Source of the DNA: Vitis vinifera
Lineage: Eukaryota > Streptophyta > Magnoliopsida > Vitales > Vitaceae
Direction: 5' to 3'
Assembly: GCF_030704535.1 (NCBI RefSeq)
Contig: NC_081817.1
Location: 2,681,001 to 2,745,000, forward strand
Length of the DNA: 64,000 bases
In this document: in pieces, positions 27,701 to 37,259 of the stretch
How the letters are laid out: each line of letters opens with the position of its first letter
Numbering within the stretch: position 1 is the first letter of the stretch
Notes under the pieces: model-generated
The model's database searches: none
What the model was told of the DNA's origin: nothing
Seen by the model: the letters and a program-made list of their open reading frames with translations, nothing else
Program-made: the position numbers and the translations under genes

Positions 27701-30700
27701 ATTTATCAAGAAATCTTCCTTTTAAGAAGTTGAGGACAAAATCTTTTAGATTTCCTGTATTTATAGAACATCTTTAAAATGTTTACATTTAGAAATAATT
27801 ACCAAAAAAATCATATTGACAATAAAACCTTCAAGATACATAAATGCAATCAGAAACTCCAAACGCATGTCAAATCAAGGAGCAGGCAGAACACTACAAG
27901 GCTAAGCCTTAACAGTCAAGTAGCCATAGGTGTGAGCCTGTGAGGCTCCGATGAAGAATATAGCTCACATCACAAGACTTACCTTTTTCTGAAATATATA
28001 TCTCCTAAACTAATCAAATATGCATCCTCTTATTACAACTTGGAGCATTTAATATGCTACTGATCCAACAAAGCTACTTCATTCCATGTTTCAAATCAAC
28101 ATCTTTTGAAACATTCAAAGATTTCTACATTTTCTCCCCATTTTTGCAGGAGATAATGTTGCATGGGTTCTTGTGCAGATGTTGGGCATGGTTGTGTCAA
28201 GGTGTTTGAACCTTTATACAGTATAATAAAGAGATAAAAGAAAGAAAAAAATCAATAAAAAATATCTTTGATAAGAAATCTTCTCTCTTCTTTCTTATTC
28301 CTAAATCTTTTAACAAAAGTTCGCTTTAACAAACTCTCTATTTTTCAATATAATTCTCTGCTACAAATGTTGAAAAAAAGAAAAAATCAATCAGAATCAA
28401 ATAGCTAGATCTAAATAAAATTAGGAGTATCCAACAAGGATCCCATACCCATACCCATGCTTTGTTGTGACAACATAGGTATGTTGGTGGAAGTTGGGGG
28501 ATCCAATATCATAGGTAGGAGACTCAAGGGGTGTGTTTTTTGAGGAAAAGAGATCGCCAACTAGACCATAAGCCTCCAAGTCCCGACCGCAGATTTTATC
28601 TCTATTTGCCTTTCTGGTCCAACAAATCCATTGTAAACTAACTAAATCCTCTTAGTACAAAGTTCTATTACAGCAATATAATCTTAAAATTCTTAGGATG
28701 CAGGTAGAGGCTCAAAAATATGGCCAGTCAGCACAACCTAGCTGACCTGGGAAATCTCTAATACAATCCAGTTGATCCCAGCATAACCTACACTACAAAC
28801 TAAATAAATGTATAAATCAGGTTAAGTCACAAGAACAGATCCCAAAAGCAACCCGCTTCTGCCCCAAAATAAGATCACTAGAAAGAACAACATTAAAATA
28901 AGGAATTTCCAGTTGGAAAAATCCTCTGTTAGAAATAGACTCCAATCACTCCATTCAGACTCCAGCTCCAACTCACTATACTATGATTACAAAGGCTAAG
29001 GTCAAATCTAACATAACACAAGAAAGAAGAAATAATTACCTGTCTGAGTGGACCATGAACGCTCAACCAAAGGGAAAAATTATAAAACAAAATTGGAAAA
29101 TAAATAAATAAAGCAACAACCCTATCAAATCAAATTTGAGTATGAGAAACATACCAAATTTGATAAGATCCTGGTTTAGAGCGTTTGGATGATGTTATCG
29201 CTTTCAAGTGGGGACGAGCGGACACAGAATTAGTGGCTGTTGTGACTGATGAGGGCTGCAACAGTTGATCAACATGAGGCATCTCAGCAGTTCTAAAATG
29301 GCTCCAAGGCTGGCCCTTCATTTTAGCTTCCATGTCACCTACAAGGAGAGCTGCTGCACCAACTTCAAGAAAGCTATGTGTACCCATGTCTTGGGGATTC
29401 ACAACACGGTCACTGCATAAAAGAACACGTTGATTAGGTTTTAGAAGTAATACAGGAAACTAAAGGACTCAATCAAATTTCAAACAGCAAAGTCATAACC
29501 ACCCAAAAAGAAGCCAAAAGATATATGCAAAAAACAAGTAACCTGTCAGATGAAACCATTGATGATTGTTGTTCCCCAGGCCACCGCCACTGCAGAACAT
29601 CCAGTGCAATGTACTCAACATCTTCTCCTCCATCAACTTTTTCAACATTTGAAAAGTTTGAAACAGATAGAGTGGAAGCATCATTGTTCTCTGAAGATTC
29701 CCCACTATTAGTGGGGTTCAATTGGGAATTGAATGATCTACTCAATAAAGAAGATAACGATGGAAGTGACTGTCTTGATGCAGAGGCAGCTCCAGCAAAG
29801 GCTGCTGGTTGGAATGACCGTTTTGGAATATGTCGAGCCACAAGGGAGCGAATATAATTCAATGACTTTACAAGTGTTCCTGATGCAAAAGTAGATACAG
29901 GTAAAGAGGGAGAGATAGTTGTAGATGAAGTTGATGCCCCAGATTGTTGACTTAAAGATCGAGACCATGGCGACGATCTCCGATTTGGGCTAATATCACA
30001 ATCAGCAATGGTGCTTATGCAAAATCGATCTATCTGCTGTAGTGTCTCCTCACTGGGCCTATATCTGCAGCAACCAAATCTACATGAGCACTCATAGATC
30101 AAAGAAACAATTTTTCTTCTTTTGACAGGTAAATAGAATAAATATATTGAAGGCGCTAACTGAAGGTGCACTAAAGTACACAGACGGTATACAAAGACTG
30201 CCACGAAAGCAACAGAAAGGGCAACTAAAAACAACAACCCCTTCAAGACAAACCCAACCAGTCTACATAATCTACCATGGTTAGGGAGCCTCGCCTCCAT
30301 CTATGTATACCCTCACCTATAACAAAAGATCATATAGAGAGGAAAATTCTAGTGAATGATCAGACATTTCTTTGCAAAGAAAACAATCTAACAATGGGTT
30401 TAAAAAAAAAAATCCTATATGGGAAAGGAAAACCTAACACTCTAGTCACTAGAGCATACGTCCAGAGCAGAGGACACATCGAAGTTGGGACCCAGGAATT
30501 CTAGATAATGCCCTAAGGGAAGGGAATTGACCACCCCGACTCCAAGACAAGCAGAGGGATTTGACATAAAAAGACGTCATTCTTTGACTCCTTCCAAATC
30601 ATCACGCCAATATCTTCCCTCTTCACTAACTTATCTTGCAATCTTGAGAAAAAGGGCTCAACAATACCCAGCTCTCAATGACCCACTATCTTTTCAAAAC

Positions 30701-33700
30701 TTCACCCTCATACCATTACCCACTATAAAAGCAACTCTATCATTAAGGAAGTCCCACACCTTCATGATAGATGTCATTATTGAGCCAAAAGGGTGTCTAT
30801 CGTGAAAAAATTATTGAAGGGTGTCTTTTGCTAAAAAATTCTTAAGCCAAAAGGAAATACAAAGAAGGATGAGGTATCCTCCCCGGGAAAACTTAATCCA
30901 AAGAAAGAAAAAGAATATAGAAACAATGACTATAATACGCCAAAAACAACTAAAAAAACCCAAACCCAAACTGTATTATCAAAGGGGGAAGAATCTCCCA
31001 ATGCTGACTTCACAAAGGTCTTAATCTTTAAAGGCCTACAACGTGTTCTGTTTTGCATAAATTCCAATTTCCAACCTATAACATCACATATTAATTTATA
31101 TGATAGTGCAAGTGGACAAGCTTCTTAATGTAGTTGTCCTCTTTTCAATACCATAGCATGTGAAACTCTTCTACAAACAAATATAAATAATATTACAAGG
31201 TTATACTACCCACAATTTCTTCTCACTTTCGACGCCAGCACTACAATAAAATTGTTAAAAATATTTTCTATCCAAATTGCTTTTTTTTTTTTTTTTTGAT
31301 AGGTAAACAAGAATTATATTGAAAGAAAGAAAGTATACACGTCATATACAAAGAAAACAAAAGACAAAAAAAGGCACAAAGACATAAAAACCAACTACCG
31401 TGCCCTACCGAGAGACTACCCCATCCACAAAGTCAAATCCAAAGAGTTACACATTTCTATTTACTTTCACATGTGCTGAATTTCAATCTAAGTTCCATGG
31501 ACTAGATACGTTTTATCCCAAGTACCCTATTGTTGCATAAAGAAAATGCCACAAGCCTATAATGAGTAAATCATATATGCAGGACCAGAAAGGCATTAGG
31601 GTGAAGATTTGGGAGGTTCCACATTCATGTCCTACCAAGGACCAAAAAATTATTAATTATTAAAATAAATAAATAAATCATAGACACAAAATCAGTGCAT
31701 GACCAATAGCCTGGGAGCAAAAATAACATTGACCCTGACTGATGATTCACTATCAGTGCTCAAGGTGCATAAACGCTGAACTGAAAAAGCAGAATAATCT
31801 GTATCATCAAATGATTCTTTTATGCTTGCATATGGCCTTCACAATTTGATCAATGAAAAGAAGCAGGACAACAAAATCCAAAATAAAATTATTTCCTTAG
31901 GCAAATTAACAATGATCAAGTGGTGAGTTAATGGAAAAAAGAACCACTAAGTTATATCGTTTATATATTAAGTTTTGGGTATAATATGAAATTCATATGA
32001 TTCTTTTTTTTTTTTTGATAAATAAGATAGTGCATTAAAGAATGCAAAAAGCGCACAAAAGTACACAGGTCATACAATGAGCACTGAAAAAAAGAAACAG
32101 AAAAGGAAGAACAGAAAAATACTCTCTCCCTCAATAAAGACTCAACCAATCTATGAAGTGCACCAAAGGCATATAGCCTCCACCTATGTACACCTTTACC
32201 TACATAGAGAAATTGTTAAGGAAGATGTTTTTTAGTCTTTGATCTAACAATTCCTCATTTTCAAAACATCTCCAATTTTTTTCCTTCCAAATCATCTAAA
32301 AAGTACATGAAGGAGCAGCCCTCCAAACCTTAACATGCCTTCTACCTACAAAGGAATTGTGCCACCTAAGTAGACTCTCCCTAATCAACTTAGAGATAAC
32401 CCACTGAATATCGAAAATGGAAAACACCAACCACCATAAAACTCTCGCCTCATCACAATGTAGGAGAATATGATCAATGGACTCAAACTCCTCTGCACAA
32501 CGCACGCCTATTAGCCAATGTCCACCCTCTTCTTTGAAACTAATCCAAAGTCAACACCTTACCCCAAGAAGCCTCCTAAGTAAAGAAACTCACCTTTCAA
32601 GGAATCCATGAGTTCCAAATAATCTCTAAAGGAAATAGGATGGCACAATCTGTCTCCAAAGAGATTAGAGACCTCTTAGAGAGAAAAACCCTTTGCCATC
32701 ACCCTTCCAAAGTACTCTATCCTCCTCCTCCCTCTTCAGTGTTTGTCCTTGGAGTAAATAAAGGAACCACTCCATGTCAGCCAACTCCCAATCATTCAGA
32801 TTCCTAACAAAAAGGAAATTCCAAATTCCTCCTTCCCCACTCTGCTCCCAAAAGTCAGCTATCCATGCCTCTTTCAAATTAGATAAGGCAAACAAGGACA
32901 GGAAAGTCTCACATAAGGGGGAAAGTCTCACATAAGGGCTCCTCATTGCACCACCTATCTTTCCGAAACTTCACCCTGATCCCACTACCCACTGTAAAAG
33001 AACCCTTTGTTTTAAAATAATAAAAAATCTCACTACTTCCCTGTTGCTTTCCAAACCCCAACCTCATAGGAATCTCACACCACACCTAACCTCCAAACCC
33101 CTTATCCCACTGAAAATCACATGATCTTTGTTTTTTATAAAGTAACAGAAAAATGAAACCAATTTTTTGCTAGAAAGACCAACCTTAGAAGGTACCGCTT
33201 CAAAAGTGCCACACACCTTGCAACTACCGCTGGGCTGATGCAAATAAAGTTGTATTAATGACAAAAGAAGAATTAATACTATAGCAAAAAGACATAACAA
33301 TAGGCCAAAAAGCAATACATCAAAGCAATATTAAAAGACGACAACTCATAACATGCGAAAGAATGACATGTAAAAGAAACAATGAGTCATAAGATCTGTC
33401 ATATTGCAAAATAAAATATGAACAACGAACTAGGGATTCATCAATAATAGTTCATAATTGAAAAATATTTATCAAAACAAAAAGATAATGGACCTAGCAC
33501 TTGGCATGTCAACTTTCAAAATCAAGGGAGCATGAAAACATTAGATATATTCCTTTTTCATGCAGATTTTGATGTGAAGTGCAAATGGATGGATACAGAA
33601 AAAGGTTGATATCACCACCATCAAATCCGCCTTTCAATTGTCTCCAAGTTGGCTGCACAATCTTAATTTCCTTTTAAGTCAATGCCTATCCAAAATTAAA

Positions 33701-36700
33701 AATTAAAAAAAATCCTTTCAAGTCAACTAATAAGAAACATATCTTCCATTGATTTCTCAAACTATACATCTTTTCCCCTACTTTCCATTATATCATCCTT
33801 TTAAAGCCCTCCACTCACACTGAAGCACCCCTCACCACTCTTTGTTTTATTATAGATCTTGAATGCACAACAATAAACCATCTCAATCAATGCTCCTTTT
33901 TTCATGTGTTCTTTCTTATTCATAGACTAACTCTTACATGTTCTTTCTTTGTTTTTGACCCAAATTCTAGAACATAAAATCTTTTGATTGTTAAATATTC
34001 TGGACAGTAAACCAAGTCTTCACTCATTAAAAATTGTTTCCTTTTAAACATTGGTAAAAAATAATTTAGGAAGCATACATTCATTTAACTCACTGAGCTC
34101 TAATTTCTACATGATGCAAATTCCTCAATTTCTATAGATTTGCGTATTTAACAGAAATGACATAATGTTAGTTCCATTATGGTATTAATATATACTTTTT
34201 GGAGCTGACCAATATATCCTTATCATTTGCCTATAAAATATAAATATATATAAATGGTATGTCATACTTCTTAGTTAGGATTGAAACTTCATAATTGATT
34301 CTCCATGGGTTTCCTTAGCTAAAATCCAATATAGTTGAATTCTAAGTTCAACTTTTTTTTTTTTTTGATAGGTAAATACAGATTGTATTATAGTTGAATT
34401 CTAAGCTCAACTAATGCGAATATATTGATTTTTATGCCTAACATTTGAGAAAACAAATACTACATATACAATCATATCTTAAAACCAACAGTAAATCATC
34501 AAGGCATCCCTCACTACCTCTATTAACATTCTTCCTAACCTTCACTCAAGGCTAGTTCCAAAGACATGTTACTTATCTGCCTGTCATTCTACATAACAAC
34601 ACATGGCCAGTTTCTTTCTCAGACACATAATCGACCATCAATGTGATGAAATATTTACTGTTAGGTATCTCTTGGTCATAAATCTTTAACAATTATACTT
34701 TTCACTCATAAATGCCTAATATTACTATACAATGCATTTATTCTGTTTAATGCCTTAGTATCTTAATCTTTTTTATTCTAAAGAAACATCATCCATGGTA
34801 TTCACCTAGCACTTCTTCCTATTCTTGCTAATTAAACCTTAAGTCACCAACAAATAACAAGACAGAGCTCTCACTTGTACAAACCTAGTAATGTCATACA
34901 TAGCCCATGCAGAAGGGTAAGACTTAAAAAGCTCAGCATAATATGTGTTGAAAGTCGAAACTCACTTCTTCTTTTTCTTTTTCTTTTTTTCTTTTCTTTT
35001 ATATATATTATGAGTGCCTATGCGAAGGGCCACTCTCCCTGATTGTTCTCAGGGTAAGAACAGTTGCAACATGCCTATATTTCTTCATATCATATGCATG
35101 CATGTATGAAATATGTACAAGACTCATGTTCTTGCTTAGAAAATGTTTATCTTTGCTTGATCAATTCCAAATTCCCTTCATTCAATGTCATTAGTATTCC
35201 ACTCATAAGCAAAGTGATCACCTATCAAGTTCCACTTTCTCTGTGGTGTATTTTCTGTTGTCAGATTTATTTGAACCCAAAAAAGGGAAAAGAATAAATT
35301 TAGCATAAGAAGTAGGTGTATTTCTTATCGTAAATTTATTTTCATCTTTCTCTTTACATATTTCATATGGCTTAGGGACATATTTGTTGTTTTGATTCAG
35401 TTAAAAACGAGGTGCTTAGACAACAAGAGGCTCATGTTCAACATTTGGCATCATATAAGTAACTGCTTCAGATTTTTTGTCACCTGAAAGACCATCTTTT
35501 TTGTCTTGATTTGATTGAAAACAAGGCACTGAGATGATAAGACGCTCATCTCCGACATTTAGATTTAAGGGACTGTTCTATCATAAAAGAAAGTCTATAT
35601 TGTCGTTACTAAAGCAGAGCAAAGCAACATGTTGACATTGGAATCAACAAGAAAAATACCCTAAACATACCTGCGCTCCCTTTCTGCAAGTGTATGTTCT
35701 AAAATCACAATATAAGCCTGGTCAGTTGTAGTAGTGTTTGCCAGATAATCCTGCCATTAAAAGTTCAAGTTGTAATATTACAACAATTGAAATGCATCTA
35801 GATAATGCTTGATGAAGGAGCCACACTTATATGTCAATATCAGAGTCAAATGGGTTTTGGGTTAGCAGGCAATAAGAGTTAGATAGAGTCATATAAGAAC
35901 TGAATGATGCTTTACTTTGCATCAAATACACGTGGGAGTACAGAAACCTATCCTGCAACCTTAATCACTATATATCTGAATGGTAATTCAAATTGAGAAC
36001 AACAACTAAATTTATTTGAACTCTGAATGTTCAGTGCATGTGGCACTTAAACACCCAGCCAAATTTTGAATGGCTTCAATTAAATGAACGAACTCATGAT
36101 TCAAGGGTATGTCTTCATGTTTAATGAAATAACAAAATGACTTCTCGAGAAACACTTACAGTTATAATTCAAATAAAGAAAACTAAGCAATAAATCAAGT
36201 CCATTCTCAATTGCCGCAAATGGCAATACTTTTTTCTTGCATGAATAAGAAAAGCTGTCTCTACTTTCTGGAAACAAAAAAATGGTCAAATTAAATTGAA
36301 GACGAAAAGAGTGAAAGTAGACCTAAGTAAATAAACATATAAACCTTACAAATGAATAGGTCACTCGTCAAATACTCCCATGATTCAAACAACGGTAAGA
36401 CAACAAAATATCAAAACAAAGCCACCAATTATTCACAGGAAATGGCCCACTTTCAGCACTAATACTCTGTTTGGTTGCAGGGAAAATGTAGGACGTAGAA
36501 GAAATCAAATTCTTCAAAATTTCAGATATTTCATTAATTCGCATCTGAAAAAACAAATACCCCCACTCAACCTGCCCCCAGGAGAACTATTTCCCTAGTT
36601 GAGTTAAATTTGAAATTTAAAACCGAACAAAAAGAAAATCCTTTTAGAAACTATAACATCAAAAAAAATTCAACGATTTCATTTTCCTTCTCTTCCCGTA

Positions 36701-36969
36701 TTCCAAATCAAAACCAAACCCCAAATTCCCAACCCGCCACACCGAGATCTGAGAAATCAACAAACCCGAAGAGTCCGCGAGGCCTCGGACGCAGCCGCGG
36801 AGGGGGTCCCGTGGAGCGCGGCCGACGCCGCAACAGACAGACAATCGGCGACAGCACGCCTCAGCGGCTCTGGCGGCTTCCGCAGCGACGAAGATCGAAG
36901 TCTCGACACCGCCCCTAGCTGCAACCTCGCACTGCCGGGACTCCGCGAGGAGCTGAAGCTGGTCGACAT
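12317..36969 (-). CDS. Conserved plant protein of unknown function, 1205 aa, 17 coding exons
   Basis: Exons: 36766-36969, 35671-35750, 33184-33234, 29543-30064, 29155-29412, 27461-27526, 26494-26673, 25803-25854, 25436-25720, 22895-23005, 22373-22564, 21440-21715, 18776-19393, 13524-14029, 13347-13407, 13177-13245, 12317-12403. They join in phase (3618 nt with stop). The N-terminus is Arg/Ser-rich (SRLRSSSLRKPPEPLRRA). A helical stretch and a Ser-rich linker follow, then long all-helical, ARM/HEAT-like sequence. The most conserved blocks are KLGVEGIGEILKRS, RHNIIRWGFLFVLERLLMR and ALGVAVGSKGRGNLPGATSD; the end is NPYLQMRGIIQLSNDLG. I recognise it as the family of an uncharacterised Arabidopsis protein of nearly the same size (At3g12590, from memory). 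No catalytic motif or convincing membrane segment is visible. The intron between exons 15 and 16 has a GC donor. Introns 3 and 13 are packed with retroelements. Confidence 0.88.
14348..17540 (-). mobile_element. LINE (L1-type non-LTR retrotransposon), degenerate, in intron 13
   Basis: On the minus strand, broken frames give reverse-transcriptase blocks in the right order: RRRNSLVRIKTNGNW (about 17100), KGFRPISLVGSLYKLLAKVLAN (16652-16740), YKLDIKNAYDHVNW (about 16480), an LLFAYDTLIF version of the catalytic box (about 16190), then a zinc-binding RT-associated domain (WVPPKVGFFAWEATWNK, 15100-15160) and WKERNNKMFD (about 14840). The 3' end is an A tail, the T-run at 14348-14361. Frameshifts and stops show it is dead. 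The canonical catalytic F/YxDD reads FAYD plus T, so the second Asp is lost. The 5' part beyond about 17540 is missing or unrecognised. A MITE interrupts it at 14584-14794. Confidence 0.85.
14584..14794. mobile_element. MITE nested in the LINE
   Basis: Terminal inverted repeats of about 40 bp: the left end reads GGTGGTGTTTGTTTTTTTGG, and the reverse complement of the right end reads GTGGTGTTTGTTTTTTGGAT. Both continue into similar ATAGAAAA sequence. Recognisable LINE sequence flanks it on both sides, so it inserted after the LINE did. It is about 210 bp with no coding capacity; the GGTGTTTG-type ends suggest a hAT- or Harbinger-like parent, which I cannot decide. Confidence 0.7.
17776..18263 (+). 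mobile_element. Second LINE 3' fragment, opposite orientation
   Basis: The plus strand encodes a LINE C-terminus: GPLCLFWSVWKTRNKIAFEG (about 17938-17997), then LLWSESKLF and a stop at 18121. A 3' UTR and a poly(A) run follow at about 18248-18262 (CTTATCAAGGAAAAA). It is 5'-truncated at about 17776 and lies head-to-head with the larger minus-strand LINE in the same intron. About 240 bp between them cannot be assigned. Confidence 0.75.
18729..18770. repeat. TA-rich microsatellite beside the exon 13 donor
   Basis: An interrupted (TA)n run starts a few bases downstream of the donor of exon 13 (GT at 18775-18774 on minus). It is likely length-polymorphic. Confidence 0.8.
19938..20099. mobile_element. 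Candidate MITE, about 160 bp, in intron 12
   Basis: The left end reads AATGCTAGTTATACCACCAC; the reverse complement of the right end reads GGATGGTGCTACATGCACCA then CCACTTTTACCA. The shared inverted core is ACCACCACTTTT(T)TACCA. No coding capacity. I could not fix the target duplication by eye. Confidence 0.55.
23006..25435. other. Intron 9 (2.4 kb) of the 1205-aa protein gene: repeats, no exon found
   Basis: It contains a 32-bp perfect direct repeat at 23535-23566 and 23590-23621, an A-rich stretch (24005-24077) and a block rich in CCTTAAGGC/GCCTCAAGG motifs (about 24775-24915) that looks like a decayed transposon. A 69-codon minus-strand open frame at 24261-24470 is noted in the findings. 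The exons on either side join in phase without it. Confidence 0.55.
26784..27041. mobile_element. Candidate MITE in intron 6
   Basis: The left end reads TTAGCGCCAGTTTGGATACA then TTTCTT. The reverse complement of the right end reads CTAAGTGTCCTTTTGGATAC then ACTTCTT. These are imperfect terminal inverted repeats of about 27 bp around an AT-rich, non-coding core of about 200 bp. Confidence 0.55.
27527..29154. other. Intron 5 (1.6 kb) of the 1205-aa protein gene
   Basis: Exons 5 and 6 join in phase across it. I see no coding frame, no repeat with clear ends and no RNA gene. Around 28130-28640 the base composition is less AT-biased, with some transposon-like phrases, but nothing I can name. Confidence 0.4.
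30520..31030 (-). mobile_element. LINE fragment in intron 3
   Basis: The segment at 30690-30750 (plus: TTTTCAAAACTTCACCCTCA and the next 40 bases) closely resembles 32965-33010 inside the larger LINE fragment and 15480-15530 of the intron-13 LINE. This is the region upstream of the zinc-binding domain. The orientation is the same (minus); ends are unclear and no frame survives. Confidence 0.5.
31280..31440 (-). mobile_element. LINE 3'-end fragment with A tail
   Basis: A 17-base T-run (about 31281-31297 on plus) is followed by GATAGGTAAACAAGAATTAT. This TTTACCTATC-A(n) end on the minus strand is shared with the elements at 32004 and 34353 and is similar to the LINE end at 14348. About 140 bp of 3'-UTR-like sequence follows. 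No clear target duplication. Confidence 0.5.
32004..33108 (-). mobile_element. 5'-truncated LINE next to exon 3
   Basis: The minus strand gives a LINE C-terminal region: GSGIRVKFRKDRWCNEEPL (about 32935-32990), LNDWELADMEWFLYLLQG (about 32745-32800), a zinc-binding domain segment with ESIDHILLHCDEARVLWW (about 32425-32480), then a 3' UTR and a tail (T-run about 32004-32015). Frames are broken. The fragment ends about 75 bp from the donor of the 51-bp exon 3 (33184-33234). The flanking sequences CATATGATTCTTT and CACATGATCTTTG could be a degraded target duplication. Confidence 0.8.
34353..34389 (-). mobile_element. Minimal 37-bp retro-insertion (LINE tail) with 22-bp target duplication
   Basis: A 37-bp insert (T14 followed by GATAGGTAAATACAGATTGT and ATT) is flanked by direct repeats at 34331-34352 and 34390-34411, which begin ATAGTTGAATTCTAAG and differ at one base. 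The insert is the 3'-terminal TTTACCTATC plus poly(A) end seen on the LINE copies nearby, so this looks like target-primed reverse transcription that aborted almost at once. It lies in intron 2 of the 1205-aa protein gene. Confidence 0.8.
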
Positions 36970-37230
36970 CGTCCGAATCTATCAAAAACCTAGAATTCGA
37001 GGCAACCGAGACTCCCCTCTCTCTCCTTTCCTCCCTCTTCTCTCTTCTTTCTCTCCTTCGGCTTTTGCATTCACACAAGTCACAAGTCACAACCAACAGT
37101 TTAGGCTTCGATCGTTCAAAATGTAGAGAGAGATTATAGAGTGTATATGGTGTTTTGAGGTGTAGAAACTCTACAAATTCGGGAGTGCTGTGTGTCTATT
37201 AGCTGTTAGTCGAAAGCCTTCTATTTTTTG
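36970..37230 (-). promoter_or_regulatory. 5' leader and proximal promoter of the 1205-aa protein gene
   Basis: Upstream of the start codon (36969), the minus strand has a GA-rich tract (37008-37056: CT-rich on plus), typical of plant 5' leaders. It then becomes ordinary AT-rich sequence. The left border of the segmental duplication (37231) lies about 260 bp upstream of the start codon, so any promoter element further upstream is also present at 43218 onward. Confidence 0.4.
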
Positions 37231-37259
37231 AGATTTAATTAGCTGGCATGCGCTAGAAT

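Noticed and set aside
29473-30300. Membrane-protein-like start MEARLPNHGRLCRLVGFVLK with hydrophobic helix
   Set aside because: The hydrophobic part lies upstream of the splice acceptor at 30065 and is intron; exon 4 begins at YRPSEETLQQIDRFC and the true N-terminus is at 36969.
36610-36918. 102-codon plus frame rich in Arg/Pro
   Set aside because: It overlaps exon 1 of the 1205-aa protein gene on the opposite strand and is low-complexity.
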